DNA of 64,000 nucleotides. Origin: an uncultured Bacteroidales bacterium. GTDB taxonomy: Bacteria; Bacteroidota; Bacteroidia; Bacteroidales; UBA932. The stretch's first letter is position 1. Every line of letters begins with the position of its first letter. The stretch lies in the NCBI GenBank assembly GCA_900541925.1, contig UQMB01000004.1:62001-126000 (forward strand), written 5' to 3'. Below the pieces are notes generated by a model. It did not search any database. It was not told the DNA's origin and saw only the letters and a program-made list of their open reading frames with translations. This document shows positions 56,688-64,000 of this stretch, in pieces. The position numbers and the translations under genes are program-made.

Positions 56688-59498
56688 ATGAAGAAAAGTC
56701 TAATGCTTTTTGCGCTTCTCCTGCTGTCTGCGGGAGGAGCTCTTGCCCAGAAGAAGCCGCTTGACCACGATGCTTACGATTCGTGGCAGAGAGTGTCGGC
56801 CCTGAGGCTTTCCAATGACGGACGGATACTCGTGTGGCAGGTCTCGCCGCAGGAGGGTGACGGATATCTCACCCTGCGCAACCTTGAGACGGGGCGGGAG
56901 CTCACCATCGAGCGGGCTTCGGATTTCAGCATGAGCGAGGCCGCCGATTTCGGAGTCTGCAAGATCAGCGCTCCTTTCGCGGTGACGCGCCAGGCGAAGA
57001 TTGACAAAAAGAAAAAAGACGAGATGCCGAAGGACACGGTTGCCTGCATCAATCTCAAGACATTTGAGCTGACCCGTATCCCTGACGCGTCCGCGGCGCG
57101 CCTGGGCTTTGACGGGGCTCCGTATGTCTTTGTCAGCCAGACGGTCAAAGACAAGAAAGACACGAAGTCCCTGCTCGTCCTCAATACGGCCTCAGGCAGC
57201 ATAGATACCCTTAAGAACATAGCCTCTTTCGAGATTTCCAAGTCCGGGGACAAGCTTGCCGTTGTCACAGGCAAGGAGAAGTCAGACTCTCTCTCCAAGA
57301 GTTCTGTGGTGATATATGACCTCGCCGCAGGCACGGAAAAGGAGCTTTCTGAGGGCAAGAAGTCATACAGCGGCCTTTCCTTCAATGAGACGGGAGACAG
57401 GCTAGTGTTCCTCTCTTCCGACCAGGAGGAGAAACTTGACGGCACCCCGAGGCATTCCGTGTGGCTTGGAGAGGAGAAGACCCTCAAGAAGGCTACGCGC
57501 CGCACGCCTGCTGTCAAAGAGTTCTGCGCCAGCGAGATAGTTCCTGCGGATTGCGGGTCGCTCCCGGAAGGCTGGGTCATATCCAAGACGGCGCGCCCGC
57601 GATTCTCCAACGAGTCTTCGCGCCTGGTGCTTAATGTCTCGAAGTACTATCCGCCTAAGGACACGACCCTTGTCTCATTTGAAACGGCCTCCCTGGACAT
57701 CTGGAACTGGGACAGCTACAACCTGCCGCCTATGGACAAGGCCGGCGGGCGCACGGAGACCAGAACAGCGGCAATAAGCCTCTCCGGACCGGCGCAACTG
57801 CTGGTGCTGTCGGCCAACGCCAACGACAGGATCAGTTTCTTTGGCGGCGCTGAGGGTGATTTCGCTCTCTCACGCGACACGGATCCATATATGCTTGAGT
57901 CCCTGTGGGCCGTCAACTCCAAGGCGGACTACTCTATAGTAGACCTCAGGGACGGCAGCAGGCGTCTGCTCAAGGATGCCCTCGAAGGGACGGCGCTGGT
58001 CTCTCCGTATGGCAAGTATATTGCCTGGTTCGACCCTAAGGATGGTGACTGGTATTGCTGGAACCTCTCCAGCGGCGAGTTTGTCAACCTGACTTCCGGA
58101 TTGGATGTCGCTTTCTTCGACGAGGAGGACGACCATCCTCTGGGCTGCTTCGTACCGGCCACTTCTCCGCGCTGGGTGGGCGAGGATGAGGCCCTGCTCA
58201 TTGCTGACCGTTATGATGTCTGGAAGTTCTCTCCGGACGGCAAGAAGATTGAAAACCTCACCAAGGGCGAGGGGCGCAGGACGGGAGTTCAGTACAGGAT
58301 TCTCGACCTGGGACGGCGCAATGACCCTTATCTCTATCAGAATATCCAGAGTTTCCCGAAGAAGGGCAAGCTCTACCTCACCACTTTCGGGGAAGAGACC
58401 TCCGAGAACGGATATGCTGTCGCCAATATCGCCAAGCCTTCAGCCCCTCAGGGATTTACTGACAAATGGTCTTTCTCCTCGACCGTCAAGGCCAAGGATG
58501 CGGGTACGATAGCGTATCTCAAGGGCAACTTCCGCAATCCGATGAACCTCCACATCACCCGCGACGAATGGAAGACTGCTGAATGTCTTACCGATCTCAA
58601 CCGGCAGCAGGACGGCTATCTGTGGGGTGATGTGCAGATGGTGCGCTGGACGTCCTATGACGGCACACCACTCAAAGGACTTCTCTACACCCCGGAGAAC
58701 CTTGACGCTTCCCGCAAGTATCCGATGATGATTTATTTCTACGAGAAGAACTCAGAGACGCTCTACAACTATATCCAGCCGGCGCCGAGCCGCTCCATCA
58801 TCAATATCCCGTTCTATGTGAGCCGTGGATACGTGGTGTTCGTGCCTGATATAGTGTATAAGGACGGGCATCCGGGCGAGAGCGCCTACAACTGCATCTG
58901 CGCCGGAGCCGAAGCGATGTGCTCGCAGTTCCCGTTTGTGGACAGGTCCAGGATGGCGATTCAGGGGCAGAGCTGGGGAGGATATCAGACAGCATACCTG
59001 GTCACCAGGACGGACATGTTCGCCGCTGCCGGGGCGGGCGCTCCTGTCGGCAACATGACCAGCGCCTACGGCGGAATCCGCTGGGAATCAGGAAACAGCC
59101 GTATCGGCCAGTACGAACACGGACAGAGCCGTATCGGCAAGACTCTTTGGGAAGAAGGGGGACTGGATCTCTATGTGGAGAACTCTCCGGTGTTCTTCGC
59201 CCCGAAGGTCAAGACGCCTGTGCTCATCATGCACAACGATGCCGACGGTGCGGTGCCATGGTATCAGGGAATCGAGTTCTTCATGTCTCTTCGCCGCCTC
59301 GGCAAGCCGGCATGGTTGCTGGAATACAACAACGAGGCTCACAATCTCAAGGAACGGCGCAACTGCATGGACCTGTCGGTAAGGCTTCAGCAGTTCTTTG
59401 ACCACTACTTGCAGGGAGCGCCGGAGCCGGTCTGGATGAAGGCGGGTATCCCGTATCAGCGCAAAGGAAGCTATTTCGGCTTAGAGATGGCGGAATAG
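56688..59498 (+). CDS. Exported prolyl-oligopeptidase-family (S9) peptidase
   Basis: A 936-residue secreted serine peptidase. Signal peptide to about residue 22 (LLLSAGGALAQ), an N-terminal beta-propeller (blades such as VLNTASGSIDTLKNIASFEIS, DYSIVDLRDGSRRLLKDALEG) and a C-terminal alpha/beta-hydrolase with nucleophile Ser near 761 in AIQGQSWGGYQTAYL, acid in IMHNDADGAVPW and His in YNNEAHNL. Resembles the large Bacteroidetes S9 peptidases of unknown specificity. The start is the ATG at 56688; an upstream GTG would only add three residues before the signal peptide. Confidence 0.9.
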   Translation: MKKSLMLFALLLLSAGGALAQKKPLDHDAYDSWQRVSALRLSNDGRILVWQVSPQEGDGYLTLRNLETGRELTIERASDFSMSEAADFGVCKISAPFAVTRQAKIDKKKKDEMPKDTVACINLKTFELTRIPDASAARLGFDGAPYVFVSQTVKDKKDTKSLLVLNTASGSIDTLKNIASFEISKSGDKLAVVTGKEKSDSLSKSSVVIYDLAAGTEKELSEGKKSYSGLSFNETGDRLVFLSSDQEEKLDGTPRHSVWLGEEKTLKKATRRTPAVKEFCASEIVPADCGSLPEGWVISKTARPRFSNESSRLVLNVSKYYPPKDTTLVSFETASLDIWNWDSYNLPPMDKAGGRTETRTAAISLSGPAQLLVLSANANDRISFFGGAEGDFALSRDTDPYMLESLWAVNSKADYSIVDLRDGSRRLLKDALEGTALVSPYGKYIAWFDPKDGDWYCWNLSSGEFVNLTSGLDVAFFDEEDDHPLGCFVPATSPRWVGEDEALLIADRYDVWKFSPDGKKIENLTKGEGRRTGVQYRILDLGRRNDPYLYQNIQSFPKKGKLYLTTFGEETSENGYAVANIAKPSAPQGFTDKWSFSSTVKAKDAGTIAYLKGNFRNPMNLHITRDEWKTAECLTDLNRQQDGYLWGDVQMVRWTSYDGTPLKGLLYTPENLDASRKYPMMIYFYEKNSETLYNYIQPAPSRSIINIPFYVSRGYVVFVPDIVYKDGHPGESAYNCICAGAEAMCSQFPFVDRSRMAIQGQSWGGYQTAYLVTRTDMFAAAGAGAPVGNMTSAYGGIRWESGNSRIGQYEHGQSRIGKTLWEEGGLDLYVENSPVFFAPKVKTPVLIMHNDADGAVPWYQGIEFFMSLRRLGKPAWLLEYNNEAHNLKERRNCMDLSVRLQQFFDHYLQGAPEPVWMKAGIPYQRKGSYFGLEMAE

Positions 59499-59510
59499 CC
59501 GTCGGCGCGT

Positions 59511-59570
59511 GGAACATCCTCCGGCGCGTGAAACACTGCGGTGCGCACCAGGGGCGTTTTCACTCCCCGC
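59511..59570. repeat. Repeat A, copy 1
   Basis: 60 bp, 56 identical to 61981-62040; contains CCGGCGCGTGAAACA and GTGCGCACCAGGGGCGTTTT. Both copies stand in noncoding DNA, about 2.4 kb apart on either side of the lipoprotein operon. Confidence 0.85.
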
Positions 59571-60332
59571 AGCGCCCGACCTGTAGCCGCCGGATACCGT
59601 ACATTCCGGCGGCGGTGTCGGCTAAGTAATCGTCAAAAAACAAGTTGCATCTTTGCCGAATCTGCGGCAACTTACTTTTTGCCGCTTACTAAATGGTTCC
59701 GCCTGCTGTTTTCGGCAGGCCCGATGTTACCGTCACTTCACATGCCGGCGGAGATTACCGCTCGCAGCAAGGTCGACATTTCTCGGGTCGCTAGACTGTT
59801 CGGGCACAAATTCTGCCGTTCGGCGGTGGCAGATAACACTCTGACAATCAAGCAAAAGAGCACTTTACCTGTCAGCAAAACTCGATAGGGCAAATCATTA
59901 TTCTGCTCATTATCAGGCGCTTATCTGCCACCGCTCGAATCGGGCTTTTGTGTCGTCCTGCTCTGCAGCCACCTCGCCATCATGGACTTCCGCCGCACCT
60001 GCGCCACTACTATCCGCCACCGGTTTCCGCTTACGCCCGCCGCCCGTTCTGCACGACGACCTGCGCTGCTGCCACCGCCGCGTGCGGCCCCGGCGCTAAG
60101 ATGAACCTCGCGTACGCCACAGGGCCGTTTTCTGTACCGAACTGTCCGGCGAGGCCGTCCCGTACGACAGACGACCTGATTCTGTACGGTGCGGTGGGGT
60201 GTGCCGCCACAGTACCGCACCGGGCTCATTGCTGAAGTCCGTCGCTGCCGGGTGCAATCCGTTTTTGGTGAATTCGCTGCTACCTGAACCGCCAACCTGC
60301 TCTGCATGGCCCTCTGCGGCATCCACCCCTGC

Positions 60333-60370
60333 CAGGTGTGAGCCGTTTTTGCCGAATCGGCTCACACCTG
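60333..60370. repeat. Perfect 13-bp hairpin
   Basis: CAGGTGTGAGCCG / CGGCTCACACCTG with 12-nt loop TTTTTGCCGAAT. A related but poorly paired segment with loop TTTTTGGTGAAT lies about 80 bp to the left (near 60250-60290). Confidence 0.8.
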
Positions 60371-60545
60371 CGTCGTGTTACTCAGGCTCTGGGCCCGGCG
60401 CTATGGTAGCGGGCGCCGGGAGCAGGCAGCCTCCTGCGATGCTTTTGTGTTGAGCAGGAGGCCGCCCGCTCCCGATGCGCCGCCCAGCAGGACATCTCCG
60501 CTGTGCCTTATCGCTAAACCCTTTCCCGAACCCGCGCGACCCTCG

Positions 60546-60665
60546 CCGCCACCCCGAAAAAATCTCCGCAACCACCGAAGAAACCCCCGTCGCCACGAAA
60601 GACCATCCGCGACTCCAAAAACCGTCATGACCCACCGAAGAAAACCTCCGTTACCCCGAAAAATC
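60546..60665. repeat. Degenerate tandem repeat (~21-24 bp units)
   Basis: About six loosely conserved units of form ACC(A)CCGAAGAAAACCTCCG, e.g. ACCACCGAAGAAACCCCCG and ACCCACCGAAGAAAACCTCCG. No coding frame is preserved. Confidence 0.5.
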
Positions 60666-60724
60666 GCAAAAAACCATGAAAATATGGCTAAAAGAGCAAA
60701 AAATGTTCTTCTGGCCATATCATC

Positions 60725-60750
60725 GGGGGGGGGGTATTTTTATATTTTTG
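60725..60750 (+). promoter_or_regulatory. Promoter with a ten-G homopolymer in its spacer
   Basis: Ten consecutive G (60725-60734) are followed 8 bp later by TATTTTTG (60743-60750), a TAnnTTTG -7 element. The tract lies where the -33 to -7 spacer would be; no clear TTTG -33 is visible. A hairpin (60682-60720) stands just upstream. Confidence 0.6.
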
Positions 60751-60785
60751 TAGCCATGGTTAAATCATGATTAACACATTCAATT

Positions 60786-60932
60786 ATGGCAAACAAGACA
60801 AAGTATGAGTCTCCGTTCTCGGAGATTGTGACGATGCCCCTGGAGGGGGTCATCTGCGGCAGCGTCCCGGGCACGGGCGGCATGGATTTCGGCAACCCTT
60901 TCGGTGGTGGCACCGAGGAAGAATGGTTTTAA
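60786..60932 (+). CDS. 48-residue small protein upstream of fimbrillin-like lipoprotein
   Basis: Reads MANKTKYESPFSEIVTMPLE, then GVICGSVPGTGGMDFG, ending in GGGTEEEWF. The pattern (YESP, E-I-V, LEGVIC-G-S, glycine-rich, acidic end with an aromatic) resembles very short proteins often found in front of fimbrillin-type lipoproteins in Bacteroidales. No signal peptide. It lies 14 bp before the next ATG, with AAGGAGG overlapping its stop codon. Role unknown; a leader peptide, chaperone-like or ribosomally made peptide precursor are all possible. Confidence 0.65.
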   Translation: MANKTKYESPFSEIVTMPLEGVICGSVPGTGGMDFGNPFGGGTEEEWF

Positions 60933-60937
60933 GGAGG
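60931..60937 (+). promoter_or_regulatory. Strong Shine-Dalgarno sequence before the fimbrillin-like gene
   Basis: AAGGAGG, 8 nt before the ATG at 60946; unusual here because most genes in the window lack such a site. Confidence 0.7.
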
Positions 60938-60945
60938 ACAGAGTC

Positions 60946-61869
60946 ATGAAGAGAATTTCAATCATCATCGCGTCTGCATTCGCGGCAATGCTGTCCGCAT
61001 CCTGCAGCAAGTCAATCGAGACCCCGGCGGCCCCGTCCCCGGGCGAGAGTATCATCCTTGACCTCAACATCGCCGGATTCGACGGTGCGGGAGACACCAA
61101 GGCAGCGAAGAAAGACTGGGTGGCCGGCGACAAACTCAACCTGTGGTTCGACGACTGGAACTACACCGCGCAGGCGAACAACCCGACTCCTGACCTTGTC
61201 ATCACGTATGACGGCTCGAAGTGGACTGCCGACGCCCTCGCCGCCGGCCGGAGCCTGAAGCCAAGCGGCAAGTTCTCTGTCGTATATGAGGGCTTCAATA
61301 ACCTGTCCGGATATATGTCCAGCTTTTATAGTGGCTCGCAGTGGTTTCGCCCACATAAAGAATATATGGATGGGACTGTATATTGTAACCATTTGTGTTA
61401 TTATCGCACTGAAGTAAACTATACCTATGCAGGCAGCAAGTTGACAGCTGCCATAACAGACTGGCGCGCGAGGACTTCGTTCAAGGTTTTGGTGAAAGGC
61501 CTAAATCCGTTGGAGTCAGAGGACTACATTCTCCAGACCGCAGATATTACGACGCCGGGGTCGGTAACGTATCTACAGTGTCCCGGACCGATATTGGTTA
61601 TGGTTTCGCCTTCTTGTCCTGATATTCATATTGGGTCATCGAATTACAAGGGCTATCAGGGCGGAGTCCCGGATGCGGATGGGGTTGCTTTTTATTATGT
61701 CGGTGCCAACTTTACCAGTGCTACTGTCGAGTTCCGTCTTTTCAAAAAGAACGCCACAAGCGGTAACTTTGATGAAGCCGCCAAGGCGCCGAAGTTTACC
61801 GGCAAGACGCTAGTGACGGATGGCAAAAGTATTAAGGGAATCGTTATCGACAAGAGCAAGTTCGAGTAG
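60946..61869 (+). CDS. Fimbrillin-like surface lipoprotein
   Basis: A 307-residue lipoprotein: MKRISIIIASAFAAMLSASCSKS, lipobox Cys20. The mature part begins with a beta-sandwich like Bacteroidales fimbrillins: SIILDLNIAGFDGAGDTKAAKKDWVAGDKLNLWF (note the T-K-A segment after which type V pilins are cut by a trypsin-like protease), YDGSKWTADALAAG, then a second beta domain (SFKVLVKGLNPLESEDYILQTADITTPG). Similarity is to the general fold, so adhesin or minor pilus component is inferred. The middle (from about 61300) is AT-richer than the start. Downstream of the small protein and behind the G-tract promoter. Confidence 0.65.
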   Translation: MKRISIIIASAFAAMLSASCSKSIETPAAPSPGESIILDLNIAGFDGAGDTKAAKKDWVAGDKLNLWFDDWNYTAQANNPTPDLVITYDGSKWTADALAAGRSLKPSGKFSVVYEGFNNLSGYMSSFYSGSQWFRPHKEYMDGTVYCNHLCYYRTEVNYTYAGSKLTAAITDWRARTSFKVLVKGLNPLESEDYILQTADITTPGSVTYLQCPGPILVMVSPSCPDIHIGSSNYKGYQGGVPDADGVAFYYVGANFTSATVEFRLFKKNATSGNFDEAAKAPKFTGKTLVTDGKSIKGIVIDKSKFE

Positions 61870-61893
61870 TGTCGCGTGACATATTCGACGACT

Positions 61894-61926
61894 AAAGGGC
61901 CTCACCGGAAAAAGGTGAGGCCCTTT
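61894..61926 (+). terminator. Terminator after the fimbrillin-like gene
   Basis: Perfect 13-bp stem AAAGGGCCTCACC / GGTGAGGCCCTTT (61894-61906 with 61914-61926), 7-nt loop. Confidence 0.9.
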
Positions 61927-61980
61927 GATGTATCAGGACGGTCAAGCCCTGCACGCACTATCGCCGGCTTACGCTCCTGT

Positions 61981-62040
61981 GGAATATCCTCCGGCGCGTG
62001 AAACATCGCGGTGCGCACCAGGGGCGTTTTCACTCTCCGC
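61981..62040. repeat. Repeat A, copy 2
   Basis: 56 of 60 positions match 59511-59570. Confidence 0.85.
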
Positions 62041-62099
62041 GACGATTCTGGACCGCCCGTGTGCGTAGAAAGGGGGCTGGTGCGCACAAGGACACCGCC

Positions 62100-62140
62100 G
62101 AATGGCTTGACTGGAGAGTCCGCATCAGCGGACCGGCGCG
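62100..62140. repeat. Repeat B core, copy 1
   Basis: 41 bp identical to 63673-63713 and with one change to 63950-63990. It contains the hairpin GTCCGC-ATCA-GCGGAC (62118-62133). Confidence 0.9.
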
Positions 62141-62315
62141 CCGGAGTAGTTACCAAGAAACATTTTTTTGGACAAATGCTGATGCTGTGTGCGTGAAGTC
62201 GCTTTAGATTTCGAAAGAAAGTATAAAATAGTTATGCGTAAATACCAGAAGGCCCGTCACAACAATCCTCCAAGATTGTTTTTCGAGAAAATTTCAATCT
62301 TTCAAGATTTTTTTG

Positions 62316-62323
62316 TATGTTTG
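62316..62323 (+). promoter_or_regulatory. TATGTTTG -7 promoter element for the AAA ATPase gene
   Basis: TAnnTTTG match 22 bp before the ATG at 62346. Confidence 0.5.
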
Positions 62324-62345
62324 CTTCGACGTTAAAGCATCTATT

Positions 62346-63548
62346 ATGGAACTCAATCCTGACGTACTGTATAGAAACTCACATAGATTGGCCTCCCAGG
62401 TAAGCCTCGATTTCAAGCGCGAGATCTACGACCGGATCAATTGGAAGCCCCGGATCATTGGCATCAAGGGCCCAAAGGGCGTGGGAAAGTCCACGTTGCT
62501 GAAGCAGCATATCCGGGAGGCCTTCCCCGATGACAGCAAAGTACTGTATGCCTCGCTGGACCATATCTGGTTCAACGGCAACAGCTTGGACGACCTGGTG
62601 GAGTATCACTACATCCACGGAGGGACACACCTATTCCTGGACGAGGTCCACAAATACAAAAATTGGCAGTGGGGCATCAAAAACATCTATGACAACTATC
62701 CTTCCATGAATGTCGTGTTCACGGGCAGTTCGATGCTTCAGATTGACGAAGGGAATGCAGACCTGTCACGCCGGGCAACAATGAATATAATCAACGGGAT
62801 GTCCTTCCGGGAGTATCTTGCATTCGAGGGTATCCTATCCTGGGACAAGGTCAGTTTAGACGATATCCTCTCCCGGCACATGGAAATCGCTACTGAAATC
62901 ACAAACAACGTCCACGTGCTCGATTATTTCGATGACTATCTGCATCAGGGTTACTATCCTTTCTACAAAGAGGACCCGGAAGGGTTCGATGAACGGTTGG
63001 CAGAGGTGTGCAAACAGGTTATCGAGCAGGACATCCCGGCCGTTACGGAAGTGGAGTACGCAACTGTGCAGAAACTGAAGAAGCTTCTGTATATCGTCGC
63101 GGCACAGGTCCCCTTCATTCCAAAGATGGAAGATATCTACACCCAGTTGGAGGTCAACCGCGAACAGGGGCTCAAACTCTTGGATTTGCTGGAAAGGGCG
63201 GCCTTGATCGGACAGCTCAAAACCAACGTCAAGGCCGTCAAGAAGATGTCGTCACCCGACAAATTGTTCCTGGATAACCCCAACTTGATGTATGCTCTGT
63301 CCAGTGCTCCCGAAATCGGGACAATCAGGGAAACCTTTTTCTACAACCAGTTAAGTCGCGTGTGCAAGGTCAATTATCCGGACAGAGGTGATTTCCTCGT
63401 AGATGACCGCTATCTGTTCGAGGTGGGTGGTCCCAAAAAGAGTTTCAATCAGATTAAGGATATCGAGAGCAGTTTCCTGGCTATTGATGGTGTCGAGTTC
63501 GGTCGCGGTAACAAGATCCCTCTCTGGCTTTTCGGATTCCTGTATTAA
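62346..63548 (+). CDS. AAA ATPase with C-terminal DUF4143-type domain
   Basis: A 400-residue cytoplasmic ATPase. Walker A GIKGPKGVGKSTLLKQH (about residues 38-54), Walker B THLFLDEVHKYKNWQWGIK, sensor region NVVFTGSSMLQIDEGNADLSRR, then a wHTH/DUF4143 part (RETFFYNQLSRV, a nuclease-like RYLFEVGGPKKSFNQIKDIESSFLAIDG). Such proteins are common, often multicopy, in Bacteroidetes, and of unknown role. The start is the ATG at 62346; upstream in-frame codons overlap the promoter element. It is embedded in repeats and ends in a strong terminator. Confidence 0.85.
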   Translation: MELNPDVLYRNSHRLASQVSLDFKREIYDRINWKPRIIGIKGPKGVGKSTLLKQHIREAFPDDSKVLYASLDHIWFNGNSLDDLVEYHYIHGGTHLFLDEVHKYKNWQWGIKNIYDNYPSMNVVFTGSSMLQIDEGNADLSRRATMNIINGMSFREYLAFEGILSWDKVSLDDILSRHMEIATEITNNVHVLDYFDDYLHQGYYPFYKEDPEGFDERLAEVCKQVIEQDIPAVTEVEYATVQKLKKLLYIVAAQVPFIPKMEDIYTQLEVNREQGLKLLDLLERAALIGQLKTNVKAVKKMSSPDKLFLDNPNLMYALSSAPEIGTIRETFFYNQLSRVCKVNYPDRGDFLVDDRYLFEVGGPKKSFNQIKDIESSFLAIDGVEFGRGNKIPLWLFGFLY

Positions 63549-63580
63549 CCGCCAAGTGGCAAGTGGGTTTCAAGACAAGA

Positions 63581-63611
63581 AGGAATCGTCAATAACCCCT
63601 TGACGATTCCT
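63581..63611 (+). terminator. Terminator after the AAA ATPase gene
   Basis: Perfect 12-bp stem AGGAATCGTCAA / TTGACGATTCCT (63581-63592 with 63600-63611), then CTCTTTC. Confidence 0.85.
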
Positions 63612-63625
63612 CTCTTTCAATTCAT

Positions 63626-63723
63626 CAGCAAGCGCAGGGGTTCGGGGATATGCCCAGCAGAAAGACATCGCTGAATGGCTTGACTGGAGAGTCCGCATCA
63701 GCGGACCGGCGCGGTCGCGGGAC
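63626..63723. repeat. 98-bp repeat, copy 1 (includes repeat B copy 2)
   Basis: Matches 63903-64000 at 94 of 98 positions; starts CAGCAAGCGCAGGGG and ends GCGGTCGCGGGAC. Confidence 0.9.
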
Positions 63724-63902
63724 TTTGCTCTGCAAAGTCGGAAAGAGACTCCCGGAGGGGGCCGCACAAGCGGCGCGGCGGAGCGTCAGCGAGATGTCGC
63801 AGACATCGAAGCAGCGGAGACGCCCGGCGGAGGCTTGCCGAGCCGGTATGCCCCTGAAAGGGGCTGTCACGAAGTGACTGGGGTTGAGAAAGCGCGCTTG
63901 CG

Positions 63903-64000
63903 CAGCAAGCGCAGGGGCACGGGGATATGCCCGGCAGAAAGACATCGCTGAATGGCTTGACTAGAGAGTCCGCATCAGCGGACCGGCGCGGTCGCGGGAC
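63903..64000. repeat. 98-bp repeat, copy 2 (includes repeat B copy 3), truncated by the window edge
   Basis: Period to the previous copy is 277 bp. The match continues to the last base of the window, so the true repeat is longer and the array may go on. Confidence 0.9.

Larger units (their letters stand above)
59499..60785. other. 1.29-kb gene-poor region rich in hairpins and degenerate repeats
   Basis: No reading frame here looks coding. Visible structure: a copy of repeat A (59511-59570); a hairpin TTGCCG-AATCTG-CGGCAA near 59655; GCCTGC / GCAGGC near 59702; CGGTGCGGT / ACCGCACCG (60187-60195 with 60214-60222); a perfect 13-bp hairpin at 60333-60370; degenerate tandem units at 60546-60665; ATATGGC / GCCATAT (60682-60688 with 60714-60720); and the ten-G tract at 60725-60734. 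Confidence 0.7.
61927..62345. other. 419-bp intergenic region made largely of repeats A and B
   Basis: Repeat A copy 2 (61981-62040) and repeat B copy 1 (62100-62140), then an AT-rich stretch with T-runs and a TATGTTTG promoter element at 62316-62323, 22 bp before the ATPase gene. No gene seen. Confidence 0.75.
63549..64000. other. Right-end intergenic region: tandem repeat unit of stacked short hairpins
   Basis: After the ATPase terminator the DNA consists of consecutive short perfect hairpins: GTCCGC-ATCA-GCGGAC (63691-63706), GACTTTGC-TCT-GCAAAGTC (63721-63739), GCCGC-ACAA-GCGGC (63761-63774), GATGTC-GCA-GACATC (63793-63807), GCCCCT-GAA-AGGGGC (63850-63864), GTCAC-GAA-GTGAC (63866-63878), GCGCTTGC-GCA-GCAAGCGC (63894-63912). 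No convincing gene. Confidence 0.75.

Noticed and set aside
59921..60770. Several overlapping frames of 85-133 codons in the hairpin-rich region
   Set aside because: Low-complexity arginine/proline-rich or FFGG-type translations on both strands with no homology features; they follow from the repeats.
63567..63945. Minus-strand frames with the motif RRSADADSPVKPF
   Set aside because: They are translations of repeat B in noncoding DNA; the repeated hairpins explain the sequence better than a protein does.
63626..64000. CRISPR array
   Set aside because: Repeats are long (98 bp), only two, 277 bp apart, with internal hairpins and no cas genes nearby.

Overview
The window is a stretch of a fairly GC-rich Bacteroidales chromosome, probably from an uncultured gut lineage. 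Evidence for this: S46 and C69 peptidases, a Bacteroidetes EF-G2 paralogue, a serine-type sulfatase, a YfhO-like protein, the order NtrC-like regulator, LptE, small TPR protein, SecG, a fimbrillin-like lipoprotein, and many promoters of the Bacteroidetes type (TTTG, N19-21, TAnnTTTG). Shine-Dalgarno sites are mostly absent. Genus was not determined, and no base composition or database search was computed.

Layout. 1-16.4 kb: partial mutS, a fused pectin-type glycoside hydrolase, a glycosyltransferase with a YfhO-like membrane protein, rsmA, an Mrp ATPase, a DPP7-type peptidase, rnhB, a small HTH regulator, EF-G2 and an outer-membrane barrel. 16.4-28.1 kb: a tripartite export system (adaptor, TolC, two FtsX-like permeases) with its own histidine kinase and sigma54 activator. 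An AlbA-type gene interrupts it and is flanked by 30-bp direct repeats. 28.1-43.6 kb: housekeeping genes (inositol-phosphatase family, Xaa-Pro peptidase, fabG, comF, an N-terminally short clpB, secG, lptE, a sigma54-type regulator, an OmpA/TPR-like lipoprotein, rpsL-rpsG-fusA-rpsJ) plus two tRNAs. 43.7-46.9 kb: ABC ATPase and a third permease of the export system. 47.5-49.5 kb: a second, AT-richer AlbA gene next to tRNA-Ser. 49.6-59.5 kb: alkaline phosphatase, sulfatase, C69 dipeptidase, pheS, a queuosine-precursor transporter with queF behind a candidate preQ1-I riboswitch, and an S9 peptidase. 59.5-64 kb: gene-poor DNA full of hairpins and repeats, a fimbrillin-like lipoprotein operon whose promoter contains a ten-G tract, an AAA/DUF4143-type ATPase, and a tandem repeat that runs off the window.

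The most notable system is a dispersed sigma54 regulon. Three loci (TolC-adaptor; permease-permease-activator-kinase; ATPase-permease) each carry two 17-bp palindromes of form TGTAAA-N5-TTTACA separated by exactly 5 bp. In each, a sigma54-like -24 element lies 57-58 bp from the inner palindrome. The NtrC-family activator encoded in the second locus is the natural candidate to bind them, so ATPase, permeases, adaptor and outer-membrane channel would be induced together although encoded more than 20 kb apart. The 30-bp repeats flanking the AlbA gene begin inside one of these operators.

Other points of interest: all three tRNA genes are preceded by a perfect hairpin ending 4-5 nt before the mature 5' end; clpB lacks its N-domain and part of its second ATPase domain; EF-G2 lacks the catalytic histidine; and a ~277-bp unit near the right end is built almost entirely of short perfect hairpins.
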